DNA of 64,000 nt from CAVYOE01 sp963770155 (GCA_963770155.1 CAVYOE010000001.1:248001-312000); one strand, 5' to 3'. Positions 46,200 through 57,833 are shown, counted from the stretch's first letter. Numbers and translations: made by a program. Notes: generated from the letters alone by a model not told the origin.

Positions 46200-47276
46200 G
46201 TGGCACGAGCGGTTCCCCGCGACTACTACGAGGTGCTCGGAGTCGAGCGCGGTGCCAGCGAGGGGGAGATCAAGAAGGCCTTCCGACAGCGCGCGCGTGA
46301 GCTCCACCCGGACGTCAACTCGCACGACCCGGATGCCGAGGAGCAATTCAAGGAGGCGGCCGAGGCATACGAGGTCCTCTCCGACCCGCAGCGCCGCCGC
46401 ACCTACGACCAGTTCGGCCACGAGGGGCTGCGCTCAGGAGGATGGGCCCCACACGCTGCCGCGGGCAGCATCCAGGACATCTTCGACGCCTTCTTCGGGG
46501 GAGGGGGCGCCGGCGGGGACATTTTCGGCTTTGGCCAGCGCGGCCCCGCGAGCGGCGCCGACGTTCTCGCCGAGGCCGAGATCACCCTCGCCGAGGTGCT
46601 GACCGGCGTCGAGCGCGAGGTCCGCTTCGAGGCGGTGAAGGAGTGCGAACACTGCAACGGCAACGGAGCCGAGCCGGGGACGCCGATTCACACCTGCGAG
46701 CGCTGCAATGGGAGCGGTCAACTCCAGCAGGTCACGCAAAGCCTGCTCGGGCAGATGGTCCGCGCTATGCCTTGCGACGTCTGCAACGGCGACGGCAGGG
46801 TTGCCGAGACTCCCTGCGAAGAGTGCTCCGGTGCCGGGCGAGTGAGCGGTGCCCGGACTTGGGAGGTCGAGATCCCTGCGGGGATCGATGACGGGCAGCG
46901 GATCCGGATCGCGGGCGCCGGTCACGCCGGCGAGCCCGGTGGCCATCCCGGAGATCTCTACGTCGAGGTCCGCGTGAGCCCCGACGAGCGCTTCGAGCGG
47001 CACGGGCCCGAGCTGATTCATGCGGCGGAGGTCGGCGCGACGGAAGCCATGCTCGGGACCGAGCTCGAGGTGCCGACGGTCGAAGGCAGTGCAAGGGTGA
47101 AGGTCCCGGCGGGCACCCAACCCGGCGACACCGTGAGGCTTCGGGGCAAGGGCCTGCCGCAGCTGGGAGGCGGCGGCCGCGGCGACGAGCACGTCGTCTT
47201 CAAAGTGGTCGTGCCGGCCAAGCTCAACCGCAAGCAGCGCCAGGCGGCGCAGCGGCTGCACGACGAGCTCTCCTAG
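46200..47276 (+). CDS. dnaJ: Chaperone DnaJ (type I)
   Basis: Hsp70 co-chaperone. 358 residues from GTG 46200 with GGAAGGAGA just upstream. J domain with HPD in RARELHPDVNSHD, a Gly-rich linker (FFGGGGAGGDIFGFG), four zinc motifs CEHCNGNG, CERCNGSG, CDVCNGDG and CEECSGAG, and the C-terminal substrate domain. Intact; follows hrcA by 15 nt. Confidence 0.96.
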   Translation: MARAVPRDYYEVLGVERGASEGEIKKAFRQRARELHPDVNSHDPDAEEQFKEAAEAYEVLSDPQRRRTYDQFGHEGLRSGGWAPHAAAGSIQDIFDAFFGGGGAGGDIFGFGQRGPASGADVLAEAEITLAEVLTGVEREVRFEAVKECEHCNGNGAEPGTPIHTCERCNGSGQLQQVTQSLLGQMVRAMPCDVCNGDGRVAETPCEECSGAGRVSGARTWEVEIPAGIDDGQRIRIAGAGHAGEPGGHPGDLYVEVRVSPDERFERHGPELIHAAEVGATEAMLGTELEVPTVEGSARVKVPAGTQPGDTVRLRGKGLPQLGGGGRGDEHVVFKVVVPAKLNRKQRQAAQRLHDELS

Positions 47277-47289
47277 TGGCTCTGGCCCG

Positions 47290-48117
47290 ATGATCCGCCT
47301 CGCGGTCCGCTGCCAGCCCGAGCATGCCGAGGCGGTACTTGCGGAATTGCTGGTGCTGGCTCCGGGCGGAGTCGAGGAGGAACAGGGTGTCGACTACGTC
47401 GAGTACGCGATCTATGGCGCCCCCGGCGAGCTACCTGACCTGGGCCAGGTAGAGGCGACCGCCGGCGACGGCTCGGTCGAAGTAACCAGCGCCGAGATCC
47501 CCGACGACTGGGCCGAGCGCTGGGCCGATTTCCACGAGCCCGTCCTGGTCGCCGACCGCGTCTGGATTCGGCCCTCCTGGGAGGAGCCGGCGACGGAGGA
47601 CCAGATAGACATCGTCGTCGACCCCGGCCAGGCGTTCGGCACGGGCGCGCATCCGAGCACCCGGCTCTCGATCCAGCTGCTGGCAGAGCTGGCCGATCAG
47701 GGTCGCGCTGGCGGTCCGCTCGCCGACTGGGGCACCGGCTCCGGCGTCCTGGCGATCGCCGCGGCAAAGCTCGGCTGGATGCCGGTCAGCGGCTGCGACC
47801 ACGAGCAGGCTGCGCTCGAGGCGGCGAGAGCGAACGCCGCTGCGAACGGCGTCGAGCTCGAGCTCAGCCGGGTCAACCTGCGCAAGGAGGCCCCTCCGCC
47901 AACCCCCGCCGCGGTGGCGAACATCACCGCCCCGATCCTCTCCGAGATCGCTCGCCGCTGGGCGGCCGGGGAGGGGACCCAGCCCGAGCTGCTCGTCTGC
48001 TCCGGCATGCTCGCCAAGCAGACCGACCAGGTAGCGGGGGCGATGGCCGCCGCGGGGCTCAGAGAGCAAGAGCGCCGCAGCGATGGCGAATGGGCTGCCT
48101 TGCTGCTGCAGTCTTGA
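47290..48117 (+). CDS. prmA: Ribosomal protein L11 methyltransferase
   Basis: AdoMet-dependent trimethylation of L11. 275 residues: N-terminal L11-recognition part (MIRLAVRCQPEHAEAVLAEL), linker with DPGQAFGTGAHPSTRL, then the Rossmann domain with motif I DWGTGSGVLAIAAAKLG and a variant motif IV VANITAPIL. ATG 47290, 13 nt after dnaJ, in the usual order. Confidence 0.93.
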   Translation: MIRLAVRCQPEHAEAVLAELLVLAPGGVEEEQGVDYVEYAIYGAPGELPDLGQVEATAGDGSVEVTSAEIPDDWAERWADFHEPVLVADRVWIRPSWEEPATEDQIDIVVDPGQAFGTGAHPSTRLSIQLLAELADQGRAGGPLADWGTGSGVLAIAAAKLGWMPVSGCDHEQAALEAARANAAANGVELELSRVNLRKEAPPPTPAAVANITAPILSEIARRWAAGEGTQPELLVCSGMLAKQTDQVAGAMAAAGLREQERRSDGEWAALLLQS

Positions 48118-48146
48118 ACGCCGAGTACGGAGATATCCTCCCGGCC

Positions 48147-48635
48147 GTGCTCGCCGAGATCCGGACCTATGACGTCGTCATCTGGCTGCACGTCGCAGCA
48201 GTGATCGTCGGCTTCGGCGCAACCTTCGGCTACGCCTTTTTTCAGGCCGTCGCGGAGAGAACCAACCCCCGAGCGATCCCGACGGTGATGCGTGCCACGG
48301 GCACCGCCGATCGCTTCCTGGTGATCCCGTCGGTCCTCGTGGTCTTCGCGGCCGGGGTTTATCTGGTCCTCGACGGGCCGTTCGACTGGGAAGACACATT
48401 CGTCAGCGTCGGGCTCGCGGGTTGGCTGGTGCTGTTCGTGCTCGGCTTGACGTTCTTCCCGCGATTCGAGAAGAAGCTGATCGAGCTGGCCGAGCGGGAT
48501 ATCGCCGCCGCGGGCAGCGGCGAGGTGGAGCTCAGCGATGAGTACTGGGCGGCCTCGCAGCGGATCGCCCTGGTCGGCAGTTTGTCGGGGGTCATCATCC
48601 TCGCCGTGGCCTTCTTCATGATCTACAAGCCCTGA
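48147..48635 (+). CDS. DUF2269-like four-helix membrane protein
   Basis: 162 residues from GTG 48147 (TTG 48114 is another candidate). Four hydrophobic segments: IWLHVAAVIVGFGATFGYAF, VIPSVLVVFAAGVYLVL, VGLAGWLVLFVLGLTFF and ALVGSLSGVIILAVAFF. A His in the first helix and a Tyr/Phe-rich first loop fit DUF2269 integral membrane proteins of unknown function. Sits between prmA and murI. Confidence 0.75.
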   Translation: MLAEIRTYDVVIWLHVAAVIVGFGATFGYAFFQAVAERTNPRAIPTVMRATGTADRFLVIPSVLVVFAAGVYLVLDGPFDWEDTFVSVGLAGWLVLFVLGLTFFPRFEKKLIELAERDIAAAGSGEVELSDEYWAASQRIALVGSLSGVIILAVAFFMIYKP

Positions 48636-49450
48636 CCTCGCCCAGCTCTCTTCCGATCGCCGTCTTCGACTCTGGCGTCGGCGGCCTCACCGTTCTACAT
48701 GAGTGCCTGGTGTCGCTTCCGAGCGAGGACTTCGTCTACCTCGGCGACACCGCGCGCTTTCCCTACGGAATCAAGCCGGCGGCCGAGTTGCGCGAGCGAG
48801 CCGAGGCCGTGACCCGCTTCCTGCTCGACCGCGGCGCCAAGCTGCTCGTGATCGCCTGCAACTCGGCGACTACCGCCGCCCGCGCCGCGGTCGCCGACTT
48901 GGCGGCTGAGCAGGATGTCCCGGTGGTCTCGGTGATCGACCCCGAGGCCGAGATCGCCTCGGCGATCAGCCCGAGCGGGCGCGTTGGCGTGCTCGCCACA
49001 CCGACCACGGTCGAGGGAGGGTCCTACCTGCGGGCGCTCGAGCGCACCGGCCGCGAGCTCGAGGTGACCCAGGTGGCTGCGCCCGACCTCGCGCCGATCA
49101 TCCAGAACGGCTTCCCGTTCGACGATGGAGTGGTGGAGACCACCCGCGAGTACGTCGAGCCGCTCAAGGAAGCCGAGGTGGACACCCTGATCCTCGGCTG
49201 CACCCACTACCCGCTGGTTGCCCCGATGCTGCAGCGGATGCTCGGCCGCGACGTTCGCCTGGTCACCGCCGGGCACGCAGTCGCCGCCAACGTCCAGCGG
49301 GTGATGGAGGATCGCGGTCTCACCACGGGCTCACGTGAGGAGGGCACCTACAGCTTCCTCTGTACCGCCGACGTCGATTCTTTCCGCGAGCTCGGCACCA
49401 GGTTCCTGCAGATGCCGCTGGGGGAGGTCGAGCATGTCGAGATCGACTGA
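48632..49450 (+). CDS. murI: Glutamate racemase
   Basis: Makes D-glutamate for peptidoglycan. The catalytic first motif IAVFDSGVGGLTVL lies upstream of any ATG, GTG or TTG; GTG 48710 would remove it. CTG at 48632, overlapping the previous TGA as CTGA, is the only start-like codon that keeps the motif, giving 272 residues. The two catalytic Cys are in VIACNSATTAA and LILGCTHYPLV. Full length otherwise and intact. Confidence 0.9.
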   Translation: MTSPSSLPIAVFDSGVGGLTVLHECLVSLPSEDFVYLGDTARFPYGIKPAAELRERAEAVTRFLLDRGAKLLVIACNSATTAARAAVADLAAEQDVPVVSVIDPEAEIASAISPSGRVGVLATPTTVEGGSYLRALERTGRELEVTQVAAPDLAPIIQNGFPFDDGVVETTREYVEPLKEAEVDTLILGCTHYPLVAPMLQRMLGRDVRLVTAGHAVAANVQRVMEDRGLTTGSREEGTYSFLCTADVDSFRELGTRFLQMPLGEVEHVEID

Positions 49451-49486
49451 GCGTGTGGGGGCGCGGGCGCGGGTCGCGCCTGAAGC

Positions 49487-49492
49487 TACGCT
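49487..49492 (+). promoter_or_regulatory. TACGCT -10 box, leaderless-type promoter of yqeY
   Basis: TACGCT ends 7 nt before GTG 49500. Confidence 0.5.
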
Positions 49493-49499
49493 TTAGCCC

Positions 49500-49923
49500 G
49501 TGGCGAGCATCCTCGAACAGGTCCAAGCCGACGTGAAAGACGCGATGAAGGCCGGCGACAAGGAGAAGGTCGGGCGGCTGCGCATGGTCGCGAACGCTCT
49601 CCAGAACGCCGCCAAGGAGGGCAAGGACGACGAGGTCGCCGTTCTCCAGGGCGAGCGCAAGCGCCGGCTCGAGGCGGCCGAGTCCCTGCGCGAGGGCGGC
49701 CGCGACGAAGGCGCCGCCGCCGAGGAGGCGGAGGCGGAGCTGATCGAGGGCTATCTGCCCGAACAGCTCTCCGACGAGGAGCTCGGCGAGCTGGTCGCCG
49801 GGGCAATCGAGGAGTCGGGTGCGTCCGAGCCCAAGGACATGGGGGGCGTGATGAAGGTGCTGATGCCGAAGGTGGGCGGCCGCGCCGACGGCAAGCGGGT
49901 CAGCGCCGCTGTGAAGGAAAAGC

Positions 49924-49934
<11 letters not shown>
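49500..49934 (+). CDS. yqeY: YqeY/GatB-tail-like protein
   Basis: 144 residues. SILEQVQADVKDAMKAGDKE, RLRMVANALQNAAKEGK, IEGYLPEQLSDEELGELVAG and MGGVMKVLMPKVGGRADGK match the YqeY family, which resembles the tRNA-binding tail of GatB. The stop overlaps phoH by 11 nt. Confidence 0.92.
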
Positions 49935-50872
<938 letters not shown>

Positions 50873-50895
<23 letters not shown>

Positions 50896-51242
50896 CGTCC
50901 CTGCCGAGCTGCGCGAGGCGGTCGGCGCCGCCCTGGCGGCCGCCGGGATGGAGGACGGGCACCTCGGGGTCGAGATCGTCGGAGAGGGAAAGATGCGCGC
51001 TCTCAACTTCGCCCATCGCGGCGTGGACGAGGCGACCGACGTGCTCGCCTTTCCGCTCGACGGCACCGCCGGGGTGGCCGGGCCGCGGGAGCTCGGCGAC
51101 GTCTTCCTCTGCCTGACCAAGGTCGAGCGACGTGACCGAGGCGGCAGTCCATGGCACGCTTCACCTCTGCGGCTACGACCACGAGACCGACGAGGGCGAG
51201 ATGCTGGCGCTGCAGGCGAAAGTGATGGCATCCCTGCGGTGA
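50873..51242 (+). CDS. ybeY: Endoribonuclease YbeY, frameshifted
   Basis: Metal-dependent RNase for 16S 3' end maturation. About 122 residues from GTG 50873, shorter than the usual 150. ALNFAHRGVDEATDVLAFPL and GPRELGDVFLC are in the first frame and the catalytic HGTLHLCGYDHETDEGEM (HxxxHxxxxxH) in another, joined by at least one indel between 51110 and 51133. A single extra base, or two missing bases giving CPDQ after FLC, both work. Uncorrected, the frame ends at 51253. Confidence 0.88.
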
Positions 51243-51249
51243 GGCTCAG

Positions 51250-52167
51250 ATGAGCCGGGCCGGCTTCGTCGGGCTCGCCGGCCGGCCCAATGTCGGCAAG
51301 TCGACCCTGGTCAACGAGCTGGTCGGGGACCGGGTCGCGATCGTCTCCGACCATCCCCAGACAACCAGGCGCGCGGTCCGGGGGATCGTCACCGGGGGGA
51401 GGGAGGGGATGATCACCGGCAACGAGGAGGACTGGCAGCTGGTGCTCGTCGACCTGCCAGGCGTGCAGCGCCCCCGCGACGCGCTTACCGAGCGGATGCA
51501 GCGCCGGGTGGAGCGGGAGATCGCCGACTCCGACGCGATCCTGTTGATGTTGAACGCAGAGGAGGGGATCGGCCCCGGCGACCGCTACATCGCCGACGTC
51601 CTGCTCGAGGCCCGCGGCGATACGCCTGTGATCGCCGCCGTCAACAAGGCCGACCGCTTGAAGCCGCCGCAGATGGTCCAGGTCCTGGCCGCGACCGAAC
51701 AGCTCGAGGTCGTCGACGAGATCTTCCCGATCAGCGCCCGCGCCGGCTCGGGGCTGTTTCCGCTGACCAAGCGGCTGGCCCAGCTGATGCCCGAAAGCCC
51801 GTTTCTCTATCCGCCTGAGCAGCGCTCCGACCAGCCGAGCCAGGTACGCCTCGCCGAGCTGATCCGCGAGCAGATCCTGCGCCGCACCCGCGACGAGCTT
51901 CCGCACGCGGTCGAGGTCGAGGTCTCCGAGCCCGAGCTCCGCGACGACGGCCTCGCCGAGGTCCACGCCACCGCCTGGGTCGAGTCGGAGTCACAGAAGG
52001 GGATCGTGATCGGGCACGCCGGCGCGATGATCAAGGAGATCGGCACGGTCGCCCGCCGCGAGCTCGAGCGCGAGCTCGACTCCCGCGTCTTCCTCGATCT
52101 CCAGGTCAAGGTCCGCAAGCGCTGGCGCCGCGACGAGGCCCTGCTCGACCGGCTCGGGATCGAGTAG
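51250..52167 (+). CDS. era: GTPase Era
   Basis: 16S rRNA maturation GTPase. 305 residues. G1 GRPNVGKSTLVNEL, G2 HPQTTRRAVRG, G3 DLPGVQRPRD, G4 NKADRL, and the C-terminal KH domain with IVIGHAGAMIKEIG. Starts 7 nt after ybeY. Intact. Confidence 0.96.
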   Translation: MSRAGFVGLAGRPNVGKSTLVNELVGDRVAIVSDHPQTTRRAVRGIVTGGREGMITGNEEDWQLVLVDLPGVQRPRDALTERMQRRVEREIADSDAILLMLNAEEGIGPGDRYIADVLLEARGDTPVIAAVNKADRLKPPQMVQVLAATEQLEVVDEIFPISARAGSGLFPLTKRLAQLMPESPFLYPPEQRSDQPSQVRLAELIREQILRRTRDELPHAVEVEVSEPELRDDGLAEVHATAWVESESQKGIVIGHAGAMIKEIGTVARRELERELDSRVFLDLQVKVRKRWRRDEALLDRLGIE

Positions 52168-52187
52168 CGCGCATCGCGGACAGGCAG

Positions 52188-52193
52188 TAATCT
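52188..52193 (+). promoter_or_regulatory. TAATCT -10 box positioned before an ATC codon
   Basis: TAATCT ends 7 nt before ATC 52201; the secreted beta-helix frame extends upstream to this point and carries the basic signal-peptide part (REWRRH) there. Confidence 0.4.
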
Positions 52194-52227
52194 TTTCCAC
52201 ATCAGGGAGTGGCGGAGACATCTGGCA

Positions 52228-53954
52228 GTGCTCGGCCTCGGCATGGTCGGCCTGGCCCTCGCACCCGCCGCGGCCAGCGCCGGGACGATCACGCCGAGCG
52301 ACGGGGTCGACGGATTCATGGATGGACCCGGTCACTGCTCCTTGCGCGAAGCGATCCAGGCGGCGCAGACGGACGGGGACTTCGACGGCTGCGTGATCCC
52401 CGGGGGAGATGTCGATGAAGACACGATCCAGCTGCAGGGCATCACCTACACCCTGTCCGACCTCGGAACCGCCGATCCCACCGTCGACGACGACACCAAT
52501 GCCGACGACGACCTCGACATTCTCGGCGAGATCGGCGCGCCGGGAGACCAGACCCTGAACATCACCACCCTGGGCTCCCCGCGGGCCGTGATCGATGGGA
52601 ACGGCCTCGTCACCGGCAACCGGGTTTTCGACCTGGTTCCGACAGCTGTCTTCGGCGACGCGATGAACCTGGTCAGGCTCAGCCAGCTGGTCATCACCGG
52701 AGGCAATACAACCGCGAGTGCGGGTACCGGGGGCGCGCTCCGGACCAGCAGCTGGGTTACAGACACGCAGATCTCCTCCTCCCACATCCACGAGAACACC
52801 GGCGGTGACGGCGGCGGTGCCATGCGACTTGGCGCCGACATGACCATCACCGACAGCTGGATCGAGGACAACGAGGCGCCGGGTTCCGGGGCCATCTGGT
52901 CGGACGGCGATGGAGACATCACGATTGTCGGCAGCACCCTGTCTGACAACAGGTCCGTTGACGGCTGGGGCTACGAGGGAGACGGAGGCGCTCTGCTGCT
53001 CAGCGGGGCGGCGGGCGCGACCGGCAGCCTCACCATGGTCAACTCCACCGTTTCCGGGAACGAGGCGACTGGCGACGCGGGCGGGATCTACACCTTTGGC
53101 GGGACCGGGATGGAGCTGACCAGTGCGAGCTCGACGATCGCCGGCAACACGGCGGACAGCGATACCGACACGGCGGCGATGTCGGAGGCGACGTCGGAGG
53201 CGTCCTGGTCGAGGGCCCCCCGAACCCCGTCGCGATCTTCCGCAACACGATCATCGGCGGCAACGTCGACAAAAGTGGGCAGATTCCCGATTGCTACGGT
53301 CCGGTGGTCTCGCAGGGCTACAACCTGCTGCAGAGCACCGCCGGCACGTGCGACGGCGCACCCCCCCTGTTCAGCGTGGCGGGCAATGACCTGCTTGGCG
53401 TGAGCCCAATGCTGGCGACGCTCGCGCCCGATGTCGGGGCGCCGACCCCCACGATGGCGCTCCTCCCCGGCAGCCCGGCTCTCAACGCCGGCAACCCCTT
53501 GCCCCCGGTCGGGGACGGCATCACCGGCCCAGCCTGCCCGGTGAACGACCAGACCGCGTCCAGCCGCTCGCCCTACCAGCCGTGCGATATCGGGGCCTAC
53601 GAGATCGAGGAGCCCGACACCGACGGCGACAGGTTCTGGACCTCGGTCGACAACTGCCCGGCGGTCGCGAACGCGAACCAGGCGAACGCCAAGGGCGGGA
53701 CTGCGGCCGGCGACGCGTGCGAGGACCAGGACGCTGACGGGGTCCTCGACGCAGCCGACACCTGTCACACCCAGGCCGGGCCCGCTTCCAACGGCGGCTG
53801 CCCACTCGCACCACCTCCGCCTCCGATCTGCTCCCTCGCAGGCAGCTGCGGGGGTGCGACCGGCCTCCGCGCCGCCGCGCTGAAGAAGTGCAAGAAGAAG
53901 AAGGGCGCGGCGCGCAAGAAGTGCCGCCAGCGCGCCAAGAAGCTCCCGGTCTGA
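52228..53954 (+). CDS. Secreted beta-helix protein with TSP3-like repeats and Lys/Cys-rich tail, one frameshift
   Basis: About 575 residues. From GTG 52228 the signal peptide is hydrophobic only; starting at ATC 52201 would add its basic part. The motif CSLREAIQAA opens a right-handed beta-helix domain with SSSHIHENTGGDGGG-type rungs. A base is missing near 53173, and reading continues VLVEGPPNPVAIFRNTI in another frame. Calcium-binding TSP3-like repeats follow (DTDGDRFWTSVDNCP, DQDADGVLDAADTC), then the tail ALKKCKKKKGAARKKCRQR and AKKLPV, close to that of the kelch protein. Surface adhesion or polysaccharide binding is inferred; no catalytic residues can be assigned. Confidence 0.78.
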
Positions 53955-53992
53955 GCTGAAACCGGGCGTTCGGGGCGGCAGCCGGGCGTCCC

Positions 53993-53998
53993 TACCAT
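53993..53998 (+). promoter_or_regulatory. TACCAT -10 box, leaderless-type promoter of hisIE and the trp cluster
   Basis: TACCAT ends 6 nt before ATG 54005, the first gene of the his/trp run. No leader peptide, T-box or attenuator is visible before it. Confidence 0.5.
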
Positions 53999-54004
53999 TG
54001 CCGC

Positions 54005-54652
54005 ATGCCCCAACCGATTCGCTTTGACGAGCGCGGCCTCGTCCCGTGCGTGATGCAGGACTGGCGCAGCGGCGAGGTGCTCACCCTTGCCTACATGAAC
54101 GAGGAGGCCCTGAAGCGCACGATGGAGAGCGGCGAGATGTACCTCTACAGCCGCAGCCGCGAGGCGATCTGGCACAAGGGCGCCACCTCGGGAAACATCC
54201 AGCGGGTCCGCCAGCTCCGCTACGACTGCGACGGCGACGCGATCGTCGCCCTGGTCGAGCCGGCCGGTCCGGCCTGCCACACCGGCGAGCGCTCCTGTTT
54301 CTACCGGGAGGTCGGCGGCAGGGCCGACACCGCGGTCGATGCGCCCCCCGCGCCGGACGAGCCGACGCCGGCGACCCACGAGGCACTGGCGACGCTGGAG
54401 CGGACCCTGGTCGAGCGCAAGCGCGAGCGGCCAGAGGGCAGCTATACGGTGGAGCTGCTCGAGGACTCCGGCCTCGCCTCGAAGAAGGTTCGCGAGGAGG
54501 CCGAGGAGGTGGTCCGCGCGGTCCAGGACGAGTCGGAGGAGCGGATCGCGGAGGAGGCCGCCGACGTCCTCTACCACCTTGCGGTCCTGCTCCTGAGCCG
54601 AAACATCTCGATGGCCGAGGCGCTGCAGGTCCTCAACGGCCGCCGCAAGTAG
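54005..54652 (+). CDS. hisIE: Bifunctional HisI-HisE (PR-AMP cyclohydrolase / PR-ATP pyrophosphatase)
   Basis: Steps 2 and 3 of histidine synthesis in one 215-residue protein. HisI half: VMQDWRSGEVLTLAYMNEEA, YSRSREAIWHKGATSGN and the zinc Cys residues in RYDCDG and CHTGERSCF. HisE half (about 125-215): GSYTVELLEDSGLASKKVRE, EEAEEVVRAV, EEAADVLYHLAVL. Other his genes are not nearby; it leads directly into trpE, 16 nt downstream. Confidence 0.95.
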   Translation: MPQPIRFDERGLVPCVMQDWRSGEVLTLAYMNEEALKRTMESGEMYLYSRSREAIWHKGATSGNIQRVRQLRYDCDGDAIVALVEPAGPACHTGERSCFYREVGGRADTAVDAPPAPDEPTPATHEALATLERTLVERKRERPEGSYTVELLEDSGLASKKVREEAEEVVRAVQDESEERIAEEAADVLYHLAVLLLSRNISMAEALQVLNGRRK

Positions 54653-54668
54653 CGGCCACCATGTCGAG

Positions 54669-56198
54669 ATGAGCGTCGCCGCCGAACAGCTACCGGACCT
54701 CGAACCGGGCCTCGAGCAGGCTCGCGAGCTCGCGCGCACCGCCAACGTCGTCCCGGTCCGCCACACCTTCGTCGACGACACCGAGACCCCGGTCTCCGCC
54801 TACCTGAAGCTGCGCGGAGACGGACCCTCGTTCCTGCTCGAGTCGGCCGAGCAGGGGGGACGGCTGGGGCGCTACTCGTTCCTGGGCTTCCGGCCCCGCG
54901 CGGAGCTGCGCTGGGCCGGCGGAGAGTGGAGCGAGTGGGGCGGCGAGGGCGCCGCCGCCGGCGGCCCACCCGCCGCCACCCGGCGCGAGGACGATCCATA
55001 CAGCGCGGTGGCCGCCCACCTGGCCGGCTACGAGATCGCCGAGCTCGACGGCCTGCCGCCGTTCACCGGGGGCGCGGTCGGGCTCTTCGGCTACGACCTC
55101 GTGCGGACGGTCGAGACCACGCTCGGGGAGCCCAACCCCGATCCGCTCGGGCCTGCCCGACCTCGCCCTGTTGATCACCGACGTGCTGCTCTGCTTCGAC
55201 CATCAGCGCCACGAGGTGACCGTGCTTGCCAACGCCTTTGCCGGGGAGGACGGCGGAATCGAGGCTGCCTACGAGCGGGCTGCGGCGGCGATCGCCGACG
55301 TCCGCGAGCGTCTCGCCGGCCCGGTTCCGGAGTCGGCTGGGCAGACCACCGAGGCGCCGCAGTTCGGCTCCAACATGAGCCGCGAGCAGTTCGAAGCCAA
55401 CGTGGCGCGGATCGTCGAGTACGTCCACGCCGGCGATGCATTCCAGGTCGTCCCCTCGCAGCGGTTCTCGGCCGAAGTCGAGGTCGAGGCCTTCTCGATC
55501 TACCGCGGCCTGCGCACCGTCAATCCCTCTCCATACATGTACTTCCTCGACTTCGGCGACTTCGAGATCGCCGGCGCCTCGCCGGAGCCGCTGGTCAAGG
55601 TCACGGGGCGCCGGGTGGAGACACGGCCGATCGCCGGCACCTACCCTCGCGGGGCCGACGAAGAGGAGGACCGCAAGGCCGCGGAGCAGCTGCTCGCCGA
55701 CCCGAAGGAGCGCGCCGAGCACGTGATGCTGGTCGACCTCGGGCGCAACGACCTCGGCCGCGTCTCCGAATTCGGATCGGTCGAGGTCGAGGAGCTGATG
55801 GTGGTCGAGACCTACTCCCACGTGCTCCACATCGTCAGCCAGGTGGCGGGCCGGCTGCGTGAGGGCGTCGATGCGATGGACGTCCTGCGCTCGTGCTGCC
55901 CGCCGGGACCCTCTCCGGCGCGCCCAAGGTCCGCGCGATGGAGATCATCGACGAGCTCGAACCGGACAAGCGCGGCCCCTACGGCGGAGCGATCGGCTAT
56001 CTCTCTTACAGCGGCGATCTCGACACCGCGATCTACATCCGCAGCGTCGTGGTCAAGGACGGGGTCGTCCACGTGCAGGCCGGCGGCGGCACCGTCGCCG
56101 ATGCCAAGCCGGACTACGAGTTCGAGGAGTCCGTCAACAAGGCGAAGGCGGTCTTCCGCGCGGTCGAGCTGGCGGCGAAGCAGCCGGATTGGCCCTGA
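54669..56198 (+). CDS. trpE: Anthranilate synthase component I, two frameshifts
   Basis: Makes anthranilate from chorismate with TrpG. About 509 residues. The Trp-binding feedback motif LLESAEQGGRLGRYSFLG is present, so feedback inhibition is expected. An extra base near 55151 and a missing one near 55895 split the gene into three frames: the N-terminal domain, a middle with RPIAGTYPRGADEEEDR and LVDLGRNDLGRVSEFG, and the end LPAGTLSGAPKVRAMEIIDE with GGGTVADAKPDYEFEE. All catalytic segments exist across the frames. Confidence 0.93.
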
Positions 56199-56223
56199 CC
56201 GGAGTCCCCATGAAAGGTCTCGC

Positions 56224-56804
<581 letters not shown>

Positions 56805-56805
<1 letters not shown>

Positions 56806-57833
56806 TGCCGAACGAGACCCTCACAGAGGCGATCGAGACGCTCCTGGGCGGGGCTCACCTGACCGCCGAGGAGGCCGCCGCCGTCCTTGCGGAGATCATG
56901 CAGGGGAACGCGAGCGAAGCCCAGACCGCCGGCTTCCTGATCGCGCTGCGGGCAAAGGGCGAGACGGCCGAAGAGCTCGCCGGCCTCGCCTCCACCATGC
57001 GCGAGATGGCCGACCGGGTCGAGGTCAAGCGAGACAAGCTGGTCGACACCGCCGGCACCGGCGGCGGCCCCGCCACGTTCAATGTCTCCACTACGGCCGC
57101 CCTGGTCGCGGCCGGCGCCGGCTGCGCGGTCGCAAAGCACGGGAACCGCTCGGCCACCAGCCGCTCCGGCTCGGCCGACGTGCTCGAGGCCCTGGGGGTG
57201 ACGATCGGCCAGGACCCGGACGACGTGGCGCGGTGTATCGAGGAGGTCGGCTTCGGTTTCATGTTCGCGCCACGCCACCACCAGGCGACCAAGCACGTCG
57301 TCCCGGTGCGCAAGGAGCTGGCGGTGCGCACCATCTTCAACTTCCTCGGACCGCTGACGAACCCGGCGGGCGCGCGGCGGCAGCTGATCGGGGTTTCCGA
57401 CCCTGCCATGCTGGCGACGATGGCGGAGGCCTTGGCAGAGCTCGGTTGCGATCATGGCTTACTGGTCAGCGGCGAGGACGGCGTCGACGAGGTCAGTTTG
57501 TCCGGCAAGACCCGGATGGTCGAGGTCCGCGACGGCTCGCACGAGGAGCGCACCTTCTCACCGGGCGAAGCCGGGATCGATCCCGCCCCACTGGATGCGA
57601 TCCGGGGCGGAGAGCCAGCTGAAAACGCTGAGGTCACAAGAGCGGTGCTGGAGGGGGAGGAGGGCCCGCGGCGCGATGTCGTCCTCCTCAACGCCGCCGC
57701 TGCGATCTGGATCGGTGGCGGAGCGGACGATCTCCCCTCCGGTGTCCAGGCCGCCCGCGAGGCGATCGACTCCGGGGCGGCGAAGGACGTCCTCGAGAAG
57801 CTGGTCAAGGCGACCGCGGCCGGTGCAGCCTGA
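56805..57833 (+). CDS. trpD: Anthranilate phosphoribosyltransferase
   Basis: 342 residues from GTG 56805. PRPP-binding VDTAGTGGGPATFNVSTTAA and KHGNRSATSRSGSADVLEA; FMFAPRHHQATKHVVPVRKE and NFLGPLTNPA follow. Separate from trpG (no fusion), and overlapping trpC by one base. Confidence 0.96.

Noticed and set aside
55880..55910. Programmed frameshifting in trpE
   Set aside because: There are two opposite shifts, no slippery heptamer or stimulatory structure is evident, and similar shifts affect many unrelated genes. Sequence error fits better.
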